A DNA stretch of 64,000 bases from Nostoc sp. TCL240-02 (GCF_013343235.1 NZ_CP040094.1:5885001-5949000); one strand, 5' to 3'. Shown: positions 7,681 through 17,297, counted from the stretch's first letter. Translations and numbers: made by a program. The notes: generated by a model not told the origin, from the letters alone.

Positions 7681-8145
7681 ATGACACCGATTCCGAAAAG
7701 TACAGCCCAGTTGTATGAACTAGACTTTGTAGCATGGGCAGAAAAAACTGTACAACTCATTCGTGCTGGACAATTTGAACAGGTAGATTGGGATAGTGTG
7801 ATTGAGGAAATTGATAACTTGGGACGGTCAGATCGGCGAGAATTGAAAAGCCGCCTGGAAGTATTATTACAGCATTTGCTAAAGTGGCAATATCAGTCTA
7901 ATTTGCGGAGTGGCTCTTGGCGAAATACGATTAATGAGCAACGTAACCGGATTACAGATTTGTTAGAAGAGAGTCCCAGCCTCAAGTCATATCCAGAAGA
8001 AGTGTTAGCTCAATGTTACGATCGCGGATTGAAAGCTGCTAGTAATGAAACTGAACTACCAATAAATACCTTTCCAGTGGAATGTCCTTATCCAATTGCC
8101 CAAGTTCTCGATGCTGAGTTTTTACCGGATGCGATTGATTTGTAA
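7681..8145 (+). CDS. DUF29 domain-containing protein
   Basis: About 154 residues, almost all DUF29: LYELDFVAWAEKTVQLI, then DWDSVIEEIDNLGRSDRRELKSRL, then LLKWQYQ. DUF29 is an all-helical family abundant in cyanobacteria and of unknown function, sometimes found near restriction or toxin-antitoxin genes. I chose the ATG at 7681 (MTPIPKST) because the upstream extension in the same frame would need a TTG start at 7657. The IS4-family element inserted just upstream ends about 110 bp before the gene and may have separated it from its original promoter. Confidence 0.85.
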   Translation: MTPIPKSTAQLYELDFVAWAEKTVQLIRAGQFEQVDWDSVIEEIDNLGRSDRRELKSRLEVLLQHLLKWQYQSNLRSGSWRNTINEQRNRITDLLEESPSLKSYPEEVLAQCYDRGLKAASNETELPINTFPVECPYPIAQVLDAEFLPDAIDL

Positions 8146-8152
8146 TCTAGGT

Positions 8153-8953
8153 TTATGCGGTAAATAACTCACCTCGCATAACAGTTACCGCTTGTCCGGC
8201 GAGAAAGACGCGATCGCCTCCGGTATAGCGGACTTTTACCACTCCACCGCGACGAGATGCTTGATAAGCCAATAACTCATCTTTGTGTAAGCGATCGCGC
8301 CAAAAAGGAGCGAGACAGCAATGAGTTGCCCCAGTTACAGGGTCTTCATCAATCCCTAAACCCGGTGCAAATAAGCGAGAGACGAAATCATATTCAGAAT
8401 CAGAGTCGGTAATGCTAGTGACAATAACTTCAGAAATAGGTAATGTTTTCAATATTTGGAAATTAGGCTGTATTTGCCGTACTAAATCTTCAGATTCCAA
8501 TTCCACCAAATAACCAAAGGAATTCAAGAAAACAGATTTGTACGGTACACCCAAAGCAGCCTTGAGTTCTCGCGGGGCGACTGTTTCTTGTGAGTGATTG
8601 ACGGGAAAATCTAACTCAATCCACTCACCTTGTAACTTAGCAATCAGTACTCCGCTTTTAGTATAAAAACGCGCAACTTCATCAGCTGACAAATACCCCT
8701 CTGACCAAAGTACATGGGCACTAGCTAAGGTTGCATGACCACAAAGAGGCACTTCTATCGTCGGCGTAAACCAACGCAGATTGAAGCCATCATCCTGTCT
8801 AAATAAAAAAGCTGTCTCAGATAAATTCATCTCCTGCGCCACATTCTGCATCCAGCGTTCATTTTGGCGAGTATGCAAAACACAGACAGCAGCAGGATTT
8901 CCTGCGAAAGGTCTATTGGTAAAAGCATCAACCTGAGTAATGATTTGTCCCAT
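8153..8953 (-). CDS. PhzF family isomerase
   Basis: About 266 residues with the diaminopimelate epimerase-like PhzF fold. The N-terminus QVDAFTNRPFAGNPAAVCVL is diagnostic. The conserved acid lies in LSETAFLF (residues about 45-52), and the second half repeats the fold with GLGIDEDPVTGATHCCLAPFW. True PhzF isomerises a phenazine precursor; most homologues outside phenazine clusters have unknown substrates, and no phenazine genes are here. The ATG at 8953 is preferred over a GTG at 8962 because AGGGTGA lies just upstream. The gene converges with the DUF29 gene with only 7 bp between stops. Confidence 0.9.
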   Translation of the reverse strand: MGQIITQVDAFTNRPFAGNPAAVCVLHTRQNERWMQNVAQEMNLSETAFLFRQDDGFNLRWFTPTIEVPLCGHATLASAHVLWSEGYLSADEVARFYTKSGVLIAKLQGEWIELDFPVNHSQETVAPRELKAALGVPYKSVFLNSFGYLVELESEDLVRQIQPNFQILKTLPISEVIVTSITDSDSEYDFVSRLFAPGLGIDEDPVTGATHCCLAPFWRDRLHKDELLAYQASRRGGVVKVRYTGGDRVFLAGQAVTVMRGELFTA

Positions 8954-9288
8954 TAGAGTCACCCTAAAAATTAGACAGCAATATACTTATCAGGAGTGTG
9001 TTAGAGATTTATGCCAATAGTTAAGATTATTTTTAAGCCCATTGCTACGCGTCTAAAGCGCATTAAAGTTCATTTAAGCATTTATTGTTTCTCTCTGTAT
9101 CCTCTGCGCCTTGTTCCAAAGACAAAAATTTATAGCTTTAAGCCAAGCGTATTAGTCTATAGGGATTTTCGATGTGGAATACAGGCACTGGTTCGTAAGG
9201 GTTCACATCCGTGCTGTTACATCCAAATAGAAATCGCCATATACAGTACCTTATAAATTAGGAATACAATCTCCAAAAACTAGGGTCA
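8954..9288. other. Intergenic region, 335 bp
   Basis: Gap between the divergent PhzF gene and the lipoprotein gene. It must hold promoters for both. A plus-strand open frame at 9011-9256 has no ribosome binding site and is partly built from a dispersed repeat (TCTCTCTGTATCCTCTGCGCC). No RNA gene was recognised. Confidence 0.5.
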
Positions 9289-9552
9289 ATGTCTAAGCAA
9301 AACGGAAATATGGGGATAAAAATCTTCAGAAGCATCTTTGCTGCTGTCAACTTAGCGCTAATTTCTGGAGGATTAGTTAGCTGTGTTGTTGAGGTACCGC
9401 AACCATCTGCTCCAACTGAGCAACAAAAACCACGAGTCATAGAACCTATCCAACAACCTAAGCAGAAAGATAAAGATGATGATGATGACAAAAATAGCGA
9501 TCGCAAAAATGATAAACACGACGAGAAAGACGAGAAAGACGATAACGACTAA
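9289..9552 (+). CDS. Small lipoprotein with charged C-terminal tail
   Basis: An 87-residue protein. A hydrophobic signal (residues about 12-31) ends in the lipobox LVSC with Cys32 as the lipidation site. Then comes a Pro/Gln-rich linker and a tail of about 30 residues made almost wholly of Asp, Lys, Glu and Asn (DDDDDKNSDRKND and similar). It is probably a membrane-anchored lipoprotein with a disordered polyampholyte tail. It is not assigned to a known family. It lies 34 bp upstream of the aminopeptidase gene 9587..10969 and may be cotranscribed with it. Confidence 0.75.
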   Translation: MSKQNGNMGIKIFRSIFAAVNLALISGGLVSCVVEVPQPSAPTEQQKPRVIEPIQQPKQKDKDDDDDKNSDRKNDKHDEKDEKDDND

Positions 9553-9586
9553 ATAAAGGCAAAACTATAACCTTGGGTTTCCATTT

Positions 9587-10969
9587 ATGCTTATCCCACA
9601 AACTTCTACTTCTTTCATCGATTGTTTACGCCTCCGACGGCAAAAACTAGCAAACCTCATTAAGTTTCCCGTCATTCTGTGGTCAGGTAGCAACAGTCCC
9701 CGCAACTTTCCAGCAAATACCTTTCCGTTCCGCGCTAACAGTCATTTCCTCTATTTTGCCGGACTGCCATTATCAAATGCGGCAATTCGTTTAGAAGCCG
9801 GCAGGCTAGAACTATTCATCGACGATCAATCACCCAGCAGCGCCCTTTGGCATGGAGAAACGCCAACGCGCGAGGAAATAGCGCAGAAGATTGGGGCAGA
9901 TGTGGCAGGGTCAATGACAGAATTGGAATCTTGGCTAGAAGATGCCGTCACACTTGCTGTACAAGATGCAGCAACATGGACGCAACAATCACAGCTATTA
10001 AATAGATGGGTTTTACCCCAAAGTCCTCCCCAAGGAATTGACTTAGATTTAGCCAAAGCGATCGCTTCTATCCGCCTCACCCACGATGAAGCTGCATTAA
10101 CCGAGTTGCGAAAAGCTGCTACTGTCACTGTTCAAGCCCACAAAGCTGGGATGGCAGCAACACCTCAAGCCAAGCTAGAAGCAGAAGTTCGTGCAGCGAT
10201 GGAAGGGGTAATTATTGCCCATAACATGACCACTTCTTACAACAGTATTGTCACCGTTCATGGTGAAGTTTTGCATAACGAACATTATCATCACCCTTTG
10301 CAACCAGGTGATTTACTACTTGCTGATGTTGGCGCTGAAACTGAGATAGGTTGGGCAGGTGATGTAACTCGCACATGGCCAGTTTCGGGTAAGTTTTCAT
10401 CTACCCAGAGAGATATTTATAATGTAGTATTGGCGGCTCATGATGCTTGCATTGCCAAAATACAGCCTGGTGTAGAGTATGAAGATATTCATCTACTAGC
10501 TGCCACGGTTATAGCTGAAGGTTTAGTAGAGTTAGGCATTTTCCAAGGAAATCCCCAAGATTTAGTAGAGATGGATGCCCACGCGCTGTTTTTCCCTCAT
10601 GGTATTGGTCATCTACTGGGTTTAGATGTCCATGATATGGAAGATTTGGGAGATATAGCAGGATATGAAGAAGGACGGCAAAGGAGCGATCGCTTTGGCT
10701 TGGGCTACCTGCGTTTAAATCGTCCCTTGCGTCCAGGAATGTTAGTCACAATTGAGCCTGGTTTTTATCAAGTACCAGCAATTTTAAATGATCCTAATCT
10801 GCGCTCAAAATATCAAAATGTAGTTAATTGGCAGCGTTTATCTGAATTTGCCGATGTGCGCGGAATCCGCATTGAAGATGATGTTTTAGTTACCCCAGCA
10901 GGTAGCGAAGTTTTAACAGCCGCCTTACCAAATGATGCCGATACTATAGAAAATTTAGTCAATGCCTGA
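9587..10969 (+). CDS. Xaa-Pro aminopeptidase (M24B family)
   Basis: A 460-residue metallopeptidase that removes N-terminal residues preceding proline. The N-terminal AMP_N-type domain (residues about 10-150; FRANSHFLYFAGL) is followed by the pita-bread catalytic domain. The metal ligands are visible in order: Asp in LLADVGAE, Asp in WAGDVTRTWP, His in HGIGHLLGLDVHD, Glu in TIEPGFY and Glu in IRIEDDVLVT. The length fits the family. It is probably cytoplasmic, since no signal peptide is seen. Confidence 0.93.
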   Translation: MLIPQTSTSFIDCLRLRRQKLANLIKFPVILWSGSNSPRNFPANTFPFRANSHFLYFAGLPLSNAAIRLEAGRLELFIDDQSPSSALWHGETPTREEIAQKIGADVAGSMTELESWLEDAVTLAVQDAATWTQQSQLLNRWVLPQSPPQGIDLDLAKAIASIRLTHDEAALTELRKAATVTVQAHKAGMAATPQAKLEAEVRAAMEGVIIAHNMTTSYNSIVTVHGEVLHNEHYHHPLQPGDLLLADVGAETEIGWAGDVTRTWPVSGKFSSTQRDIYNVVLAAHDACIAKIQPGVEYEDIHLLAATVIAEGLVELGIFQGNPQDLVEMDAHALFFPHGIGHLLGLDVHDMEDLGDIAGYEEGRQRSDRFGLGYLRLNRPLRPGMLVTIEPGFYQVPAILNDPNLRSKYQNVVNWQRLSEFADVRGIRIEDDVLVTPAGSEVLTAALPNDADTIENLVNA

Positions 10970-10983
10970 GTTTATAAGGATGT

Positions 10984-11382
10984 TTAATTACTGGATTCAC
11001 CTTTGATGTAACCGAACATTTGATTTCGTACATCACGTTTAGCTCGTGAATCCAGCAAGATTTTTAACATAGAGGCATCGCGCTCATTGTCGGTGTTAGA
11101 GTACTCTGCTGGATCTCGATTTACCTGCACTTCAACAATTTTTACACTTTCTCCAAGTACCTGAAAACGCACTTTGAAAATGCAAAAACCAGTCCAACTA
11201 CGATGCAAGTATAGCCAAGGAGCCTCATAGAAAATGAACCACTTATCTTCCATCTGCTCTGGAATGACTCCAGCAGTAATTCGGTCAAATTCTTCCTGTG
11301 AGTAAAATTTTTCTACTGTGATATTTGTGGACGCAGAAGGCATCTGTTCTGTTTTCCAATCATCACGTCTGGCTATTCGCAT
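10984..11382 (-). CDS. Conserved hypothetical protein
   Basis: A 132-residue soluble protein with an aromatic-rich centre (DKWFIFYEAPWLYLHRSWTG, residues about 46-65) followed by beta-strand-like segments. I recognise the look of a conserved bacterial family but cannot attach a function. No signal peptide or membrane segment. It converges with the aminopeptidase gene (14 bp between them). Confidence 0.7.
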   Translation of the reverse strand: MRIARRDDWKTEQMPSASTNITVEKFYSQEEFDRITAGVIPEQMEDKWFIFYEAPWLYLHRSWTGFCIFKVRFQVLGESVKIVEVQVNRDPAEYSNTDNERDASMLKILLDSRAKRDVRNQMFGYIKGESSN

Positions 11383-11471
11383 AGTAAAAATAAAACTACT
11401 CTCATGTTTATTAATTAGTACTGTAAAAATATAATATGATACCTCATGATATCTAAAGTAATTCCAAATTC

Positions 11472-11957
11472 ATGATAAAAAACCCCATAGGATTACTACT
11501 CAACGGAGTTATTGTCAGCTTCGGACTATTGCCATTATTAGCTCAAGCACAGCAGCCAGTACCGATTTCTGATAGCCAAGTTGCAGCGATGGTAGAAGCA
11601 TTGCGACAGGCTGCACCGCAGACAAAAAACCCCAACGATGGATATTACAGCGAATGGCAAGTTAAACCAGAAACCCTCAAAGGCTGGTCAAAAACTTGTC
11701 TCAAACGAGAACTAACACCGGCACAATTTGAAAACAGTCCTGCGATCGCTCGTCAAGTTGTCTCTTGCATTACCCGTCGGGAGTTAACCAATCAGTTCCG
11801 CGCCACCAACAATAATGAAATTGCATCTGTGCGTGGCGCATCTTGTTGGTGGATGACTGGTAGTTATAAAGGTTGTGACAAAGGTTTCACTGCTGACTAT
11901 GTGCAAAAAGTTGTCCGCTTTTATCAACAACAGCGTTCAAAACCGACGACTCATTGA
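11472..11957 (+). CDS. Secreted hypothetical protein
   Basis: A 161-residue protein with a clear signal peptide (residues 1-26, ending LLAQAQQ). The mature part is about 135 residues with four Cys (two near the middle, KTCLKREL and VVSCITRREL, and two near the end, ASCWW and KGCDKGF), which could form two disulfides in the periplasm. No domain recognised. It is divergent from the gene ending at 10984 and convergent with the small fragment at 11965. Confidence 0.72.
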   Translation: MIKNPIGLLLNGVIVSFGLLPLLAQAQQPVPISDSQVAAMVEALRQAAPQTKNPNDGYYSEWQVKPETLKGWSKTCLKRELTPAQFENSPAIARQVVSCITRRELTNQFRATNNNEIASVRGASCWWMTGSYKGCDKGFTADYVQKVVRFYQQQRSKPTTH

Positions 11958-11964
11958 GAAAGAG

Positions 11965-12150
11965 TTAAGATAATTGCTTTACCTTTTCGACAACCCAATC
12001 AACGCGATCCTTTCCCCAAAATCTCTTGCCTTCCACTACCCAAGTGGGGACTCCGGGACAGCCAAACTGTTCGTATTCTGCTAAGGCTGCGACTGCTGCT
12101 TTTTTGGCTGCTTCGCCATGAATTAACTCAAGAATGCGATCGCCATTCAA
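11965..12150 (-). pseudogene. C-terminal fragment of a DsbA-family (thioredoxin-fold) protein
   Basis: A 61-residue open frame matching only the C-terminal end of the DsbA / 2-hydroxychromene-2-carboxylate isomerase family: helix, then the cis-proline loop GCPGVPTWVVEGKRFWGKDRVDWV. The N-terminal CxxC half is absent; the DNA upstream does not continue the family in any frame I could follow. It is probably a gene remnant, though a short free-standing protein cannot be excluded. Confidence 0.6.
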
Positions 12151-12319
12151 CTCGACATCATTTGCAGCTGTACATCTTGTTCTGTGTTGGTTCGCTATTG
12201 GACTTTATATTTGAAGAAGCTACGGAAACATTGGATTAATGCTTTATGCTCTCAAAAGAAGCTGTTAACATCTGAAGAAATTAACAAGCGAAGTTACTCC
12301 CTTAGACAAGAGTTGCAAT

Positions 12320-13810
12320 ATGACTGATGTTTTTATTTCATATTCCCGAAAGGATAAGGAGTTTGTCCAAAAACTTCATACATCACTTCAACAATATCAT
12401 CAAGATACTTGGGTAGACTGGCAAGATATCCCGATTACAGCAGACTGGTGGTTCGAGATTGAGGCTGGAATTGAGGGCGCTAACACCTTTGTCTTCATTA
12501 TCAGTCCAGATTCGATAACTTCAAAGATTTGCCATCAGGAGATTGAACATGCTGTTAAACACAACAAGCGGCTAATACCGCTTGTGCGACGAGAAAATTC
12601 TGAAATGATGCAAGTGCATCCTGCCTTATCAAAGTATAATTGGTTGTTCTTTAGGGATGTAGATGATTTCGCAAGTGCTTTTCAAGCGTTGATAAAAGCA
12701 ATTGATACAGATTTAGATCACGTTCGTACCCACACACACTTGCTGGTGCGTGCTAATGAATGGGATAAAAAAAGTCGTGATGCCAGTTATTTGCTACGCG
12801 GTAGTGCCTTGGCAGATGCCGAGCAATGGTTAACGCAAAACGTCTATAAAGAACCAGAAGCAACAAATCTTCATAGAGAGTATATTACTGCCAGTCTCAC
12901 AGCCGAAACTGCATCTCTTTTCTACCGGAATCTAGTTATATTTATTAATAATTTTTATAAACTGATTACCAGTTTCCGACGTTCAAAACGGGATATTTTT
13001 CCTTTGCTTGTTGAATGGGGATTTTACCTTTTAGCTACTGTTAATATATTTCTGGTAGTCTTTAATATAACCTATATTCCTTGGCGTGATTTTTACTTCC
13101 TAAAACTTCCACAAATTACCCAGATTTATGACCCAATTAAAGGTATTGAACCTCATCGAGACACGAAAAACTATTTACAAACAGTAGATGCACTAGAAGA
13201 ACAAATCAGCCAAACAGGGTTACAGTCGTCTCAGGTAAATAGCAGACTAGAGCAAATAAGGCGTCTTAGCAACGAGATGATTGACACTAACCCATTTGCA
13301 GCCGTGGGTAAGAGTGGTACTTTTGAAAAAATTAGAAATCGAATACGGGATCGCACTGGTAACAAGTCTGCAAAACAGTCCTTTAGTCTTTTTTGGAGTC
13401 AAGCATATTTATATGAAAAAGGCTGGAACCGAGAAATTAATTTTTTTAACCAGAAAATCCGACCCTTAATTTCACAAAACTACTACCGCAGTTTCGGAGA
13501 AGATGGCGAACCTGTGGATAATTTTTGGCTAATTGATTTACCTTTTAATATTATATTTACAGTTGAATTATTACTTCACTCATTATATGTTGCTAAAAAA
13601 CTAAATATCTCTTATGGAGAAGCTTTAAGAACACGATGGTATGATTACTTCTGGTTAATATTTACGGCTCATGGGGTTTGGTTACGTTTGCTGCGTATCA
13701 TTCCCTATTCTGTCCGCTCGTACCAGTTAGGGGTAGTTGAAAAAGTTTTGCAGGGAAGACTTATGACTGTCCGCATTGTCAAAGCTTTACTTGCACCCAA
13801 AGGCAGGTAA
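12320..13810 (+). CDS. TIR-domain protein with C-terminal membrane region
   Basis: A 496-residue protein. Residues 1-130 form a bacterial TIR domain: DVFISYSRKD at the start, DWQDIP, FVFIISPDSITSKICHQEIEHA (Glu74 at the position of the NADase glutamate), then LIPLVRR. Residues about 140-200 form the linker found in cyanobacterial TIR proteins (THLLVRANEWDKK, LLRGSALADAEQWL). Where many relatives continue into WD40 repeats, this protein has hydrophobic segments around 230-255 and 405-430 and a charged, helical middle. TIR domains in bacteria often cleave NAD+ in defence or signalling; that activity here is inference. No partner gene lies next to it. Confidence 0.82.
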   Translation: MTDVFISYSRKDKEFVQKLHTSLQQYHQDTWVDWQDIPITADWWFEIEAGIEGANTFVFIISPDSITSKICHQEIEHAVKHNKRLIPLVRRENSEMMQVHPALSKYNWLFFRDVDDFASAFQALIKAIDTDLDHVRTHTHLLVRANEWDKKSRDASYLLRGSALADAEQWLTQNVYKEPEATNLHREYITASLTAETASLFYRNLVIFINNFYKLITSFRRSKRDIFPLLVEWGFYLLATVNIFLVVFNITYIPWRDFYFLKLPQITQIYDPIKGIEPHRDTKNYLQTVDALEEQISQTGLQSSQVNSRLEQIRRLSNEMIDTNPFAAVGKSGTFEKIRNRIRDRTGNKSAKQSFSLFWSQAYLYEKGWNREINFFNQKIRPLISQNYYRSFGEDGEPVDNFWLIDLPFNIIFTVELLLHSLYVAKKLNISYGEALRTRWYDYFWLIFTAHGVWLRLLRIIPYSVRSYQLGVVEKVLQGRLMTVRIVKALLAPKGR

Positions 13811-13858
13811 GCTGAAAAACATCAGGCAAAACTATAGTTTAAATTCGGTATTTTGATA

Positions 13859-14488
13859 TTAAATTTGGCTTTTAACCCATTGGCGAAATTCTTTAATTAA
13901 TTCCAAATAATCTTTTTCTCCCACCTGTTCTAAAAAGTTAGAAATCTCTGTTAATGGCAGATTGGGAAATGCTAAACTCCGTTCAACAGATATATATTTT
14001 TGATTTTCTAAAATGTTAATACTAAAATCATTACCATCATATAGCCAGATTTCAGGCACACCCATATCAGCATAGACTTCAAAGCGATTTTTAGAACTGC
14101 TAGTAATATCAACTTCCACTACCAAATCTGGCGGAGGATCTTGTTGCAAATTAATTCTTTTTTTGCCTTTTATTAACTGGATATTTTTAATGTAAAAGCA
14201 TTCATCTGGTTCTGCACCAATCAGTTCTGGACGTTTGAAAGTAGTAGAACCAAGGGGTTGAATATTGACTTCTAATTCTTCCGCTAGAGTTTCAACAAAT
14301 CGACCCAAGACTTTTTTATAACTCTCATGTTCAGGCGAAGGAACCATGATTTCTAAAGTACCTCGATTGTAAGTAAGCCGGAGGCGGCGACTAGCACTAA
14401 GTTCAGTTAGTAAGTTTTCATAAGTTTGCCAACTTATACCTGATAGGTGGACGATTTCTGTAGGTTGAAGCAGTATGTTGCTAGTCAT
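13859..14488 (-). CDS. Uma2 family putative endonuclease
   Basis: About 209 residues of the Uma2/DUF820 family, which has a PD-(D/E)XK nuclease fold. The expected blocks are present: LRLTYNRGTLEIMVPSPEHE, GAEPDECFYI and the core PPDLVVEVDITSSSKNR with catalytic Asp and Glu, then GVPEIWLYD. The family is strongly expanded in cyanobacteria and its targets are unknown. I chose the ATG at 14488 (MTSNILLQP) over an upstream frame extension (MRRRRAIVQ) because the family start matches. A decayed relative lies at 26055..26385. Confidence 0.88.
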   Translation of the reverse strand: MTSNILLQPTEIVHLSGISWQTYENLLTELSASRRLRLTYNRGTLEIMVPSPEHESYKKVLGRFVETLAEELEVNIQPLGSTTFKRPELIGAEPDECFYIKNIQLIKGKKRINLQQDPPPDLVVEVDITSSSKNRFEVYADMGVPEIWLYDGNDFSINILENQKYISVERSLAFPNLPLTEISNFLEQVGEKDYLELIKEFRQWVKSQI

Positions 14489-14703
14489 AGCGATATGTGA
14501 TGTAGGTTCTCGCTGTACAATAGCCCTTCTTCGCCTCATTGTACTTTAAGCTCAATCTTCTATAAAGGTAGGTATCTGGTTGCTACAGTCGCGGTGAAAA
14601 CTACTAAGCTGGTAAATAGCACGTTTAAAATTTAGCGGAAATTCGGAATCGCATTTATCGGCGGTTCAAGATTCCTCATTGGCGAACTACCTGTAATTAC
14701 ATT

Positions 14704-16170
14704 ATGTTTGATGCTCTATCTGACCGTTTAGAAGCCGCCTGGAAAAAACTGCGGGGACAGGACAAAATTTCTCAATCCAACATTCAAGATGCATTGCGCG
14801 AAGTGCGCCGCGCCTTGTTGGAGGCAGATGTTAACCTCCAGGTAGTCAAAGATTTTATTAGCGAAGTCGAAGCCAAAGCCCAGGGAGCCGAAGTAGTTAC
14901 CGGCGTGCGACCTGACCAACAGTTCATCAAAATTGTTCACGATGAACTGGTGGAGGTAATGGGAGAAGAAAATGTTCCGATCGCAGAAGCCCAGGAAAAG
15001 CCGACTATTATCTTGATGGCTGGGTTGCAAGGTACTGGTAAAACCACAGCTACGGCTAAGTTAGCCTTACATCTGAGAAAATTAGAGCGTAGCTGCTTGT
15101 TGGTGGCGACAGACGTATATCGCCCAGCCGCGATCGACCAGTTGCTGACGTTGGGTAAGCAAATTGACGTACCAGTATTTGAACTAGGAAGCGACGCAGA
15201 TCCCGTAGAAATCGCTCGACAGGGTGTAGAACGCGCTAGGGCAGAAGGTGTAAACACAGTAATTATTGATACTGCTGGTCGTCTGCAAATTGACGAAGAT
15301 ATGATGGCGGAATTAGCCCGCATCAAAGCAACTGTTCAACCCCATGAAACTCTCTTGGTGGTGGACGCAATGACCGGTCAAGAGGCAGCAAATCTGACCC
15401 GCACCTTCCACGATCAAATCGGAATTACTGGGGCGATTCTCACCAAAATGGATGGTGATAGCCGTGGTGGTGCAGCGCTTTCTGTGCGAAAGATTTCGGG
15501 AGCGCCAATTAAGTTTGTGGGCGTGGGTGAGAAAGTCGAGGCACTGCAACCCTTTTATCCCGATCGCATGGCATCCCGAATTTTGGGCATGGGCGATGTG
15601 CTAACCCTGGTAGAAAAAGCCCAGGAAGAGTTCGATTTAGCAGATGCTGAGAAAATGCAGGAGAAAATCCTGTCAGCGAAGTTTGACTTTACTGACTTTC
15701 TCAAGCAGTTACGGATGCTGAAGAATATGGGATCTCTGGGAGGCTTTATCAAGATGATCCCAGGGATGAACAAGCTCTCAGACGATCAGCTTAAGCAGGG
15801 AGAAACCCAGCTAAAGCGCTGCGAGGCCATGATTAACTCCATGACTCGCCAAGAACGCCATGACCCCGATTTATTAGCCAGTTCTCCCAGTCGGCGGCGG
15901 CGGATTGCTTCTGGCTCTGGTTATAGAGAGTCAGATGTGACTAAACTAGTGGGTGATTTCCAAAAAATGCGATCGCTCATGCAGCAAATGGGTCAAGGTG
16001 GCTTCCCTGGAATGCCGGGAATGTTCGGCGGTGGTGGCGGTATGGGCAACGCCTTCGCTGGTGCAGGTAATCGTCCCGCAGCCCCCGGATGGCGGGGTTA
16101 TGGTGGTGATGCAGGCACGAAAAAGAAAAAAACCAAAGAGAAAAAGAAAAAAGGGTTCGGCAATCTTTAA
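14704..16170 (+). CDS. ffh: Signal recognition particle protein Ffh
   Basis: A 488-residue GTPase of the signal recognition particle, which binds signal sequences of nascent membrane proteins and docks with FtsY. Order: N domain (1-90), G domain with P-loop GLQGTGKTTATAKL, DTAGRLQID and TKMDGDSRGGAALS, then the M domain (about 300-440) and a Gly/Met-rich tail (GMPGMFGGGGGMG) ending in Lys-rich residues. The length and all motifs fit. It is followed by rpsP and a KH gene, a common bacterial order. Confidence 0.98.
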   Translation: MFDALSDRLEAAWKKLRGQDKISQSNIQDALREVRRALLEADVNLQVVKDFISEVEAKAQGAEVVTGVRPDQQFIKIVHDELVEVMGEENVPIAEAQEKPTIILMAGLQGTGKTTATAKLALHLRKLERSCLLVATDVYRPAAIDQLLTLGKQIDVPVFELGSDADPVEIARQGVERARAEGVNTVIIDTAGRLQIDEDMMAELARIKATVQPHETLLVVDAMTGQEAANLTRTFHDQIGITGAILTKMDGDSRGGAALSVRKISGAPIKFVGVGEKVEALQPFYPDRMASRILGMGDVLTLVEKAQEEFDLADAEKMQEKILSAKFDFTDFLKQLRMLKNMGSLGGFIKMIPGMNKLSDDQLKQGETQLKRCEAMINSMTRQERHDPDLLASSPSRRRRIASGSGYRESDVTKLVGDFQKMRSLMQQMGQGGFPGMPGMFGGGGGMGNAFAGAGNRPAAPGWRGYGGDAGTKKKKTKEKKKKGFGNL

Positions 16171-16382
16171 TTATTGGGCATTGGTAATTTACAAATGACA
16201 AATGACAAATGACCAATGACTAATAGCAGCAAATGCTAGGCAGTGCTAAAATTAGCATTTCGACCTCAGAATTTATCAGCAGAGGAAACTAACCCTCAAT
16301 TTCTCGGCAATAGCCAGATTTAGGTTGCTTCCTCACCCACTAGTTGCTAACTAATATCTAAACAGGAGAATTATTCTTCAAC

Positions 16383-16646
16383 ATGATCAAACTGCGCTTG
16401 AAACGATTCGGTAAAAAACGGGAAGCAAGTTACCGTATTGTCGCCATTAACAACCTCGCTCGCCGTGATGGCCGTCCCCTAGAAGAATTGGGATTTTATA
16501 ACCCCAGAACTGATGAAGTGCGATTAGACGTTCCCGGTATCGTCAAGCGACTACAACAAGGCGCTCAACCCACTGACACCGTACGTCGCATTCTAGTAAA
16601 AGCTAATGTTTTTGAACAGGTCAGTGCAACAACAGCCGCATCATAA
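16383..16646 (+). CDS. rpsP: 30S ribosomal protein S16
   Basis: An 87-residue S16 of normal length: [20 protein letters not shown] at the start, then [16 protein letters not shown] and the conserved [13 protein letters not shown]. It is part of the small ribosomal subunit body. A strong Shine-Dalgarno (AACAGGAGAATTATT before the ATG) supports high expression. It is 212 bp after ffh and overlaps the following KH gene. Confidence 0.98.
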   Translation: MIKLRLKRFGKKREASYRIVAINNLARRDGRPLEELGFYNPRTDEVRLDVPGIVKRLQQGAQPTDTVRRILVKANVFEQVSATTAAS

Positions 16647-17043
16647 TTTCGGAACAAAATTGCCAACAGCCAGTCCCAACTATGTTGATCTGGTTCGGTT
16701 TTTGGTGCAGCCATTTTTGGAATCTCCAGAGACTTTAAGTGTCGATTGTGAAATTTCTCAAGCCCTAAAACGGGTTTGGGTTCGCATCGCCTTTGAAAGT
16801 ACAGATAAAGGGAAAGTGTTTGGTCGAGGGGGACGCAATATTCAGGCGATTCGTACAGTAATTGCCGCAGCCGCAGCCGCAGCTGGGCAATCAGCATACC
16901 TAGATATCTACGGCAGTACCACTCCGGGCCGTGAAGGTATGTCTTTTGATGAAGAGACAGAAGAGCGATCGCCACCACCGACTAGGAGAGAAGCGCGTGG
17001 AAATGATGGGCCTAAACCCATTGTTAAACCCCGCCTCCGCTAG
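16606..17043 (+). CDS. KH domain RNA-binding protein (KhpA-like)
   Basis: Up to 145 residues. The KH core is [16 protein letters not shown], then the GXXG loop inside [13 protein letters not shown], then [16 protein letters not shown] charged, Pro-rich tail of about 35 residues follows, as in cyanobacterial members. KhpA-type proteins bind RNA and sit next to rpsP in many bacteria. The start is uncertain: the ATG at 16606 overlaps rpsP by 41 bp and adds about 23 residues before the domain; a TTG at 16660 would avoid the overlap. Confidence 0.9.
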   Translation: MFLNRSVQQQPHHNFGTKLPTASPNYVDLVRFLVQPFLESPETLSVDCEISQALKRVWVRIAFESTDKGKVFGRGGRNIQAIRTVIAAAAAAAGQSAYLDIYGSTTPGREGMSFDEETEERSPPPTRREARGNDGPKPIVKPRLR

Positions 17044-17062
17044 CTTAAAACTAGAGAGCAAA

Positions 17063-17098
17063 TCTGAGCGGTTGTAGTTACCTCCGCTCAGAATTTTT
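17063..17098 (+). terminator. Intrinsic terminator after rpsP-KH
   Basis: Stem TCTGAGCGG (17063-17071) with CCGCTCAGA (17084-17092), followed by ATTTTTAT. It lies 20 bp after the KH stop codon. A second weaker hairpin (AAAGAT / ATCTTTTTTT) follows near 17130. Confidence 0.75.
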
Positions 17099-17297
17099 AT
17101 AAAGATAGAAAGTAGTAAAAAGATTTTTGGATCTTTTTTTGAACTCTTCACCAACAGGGTTGTACAGATTTACGCCCCTACGCCGATTCATTTGTTGCAA
17201 ATATTTTTCTAAAATGTAAGTAAAAAGCGTAATTCCGCCTTTAGGGAAAAAATATTAACCTTTGTCAAAAATAGATCCTTACGAATTAAAAAATACT

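Noticed and set aside
9011..9256. An 81-codon plus-strand open frame
   Set aside because: Built partly from a dispersed repeat and without protein-like composition.
14540..14703. Search for a tRNA or SRP RNA near ffh
   Set aside because: No T-loop consensus or cloverleaf and no SRP Alu/S-domain motif was found by eye; nor was any tRNA found elsewhere in the window.
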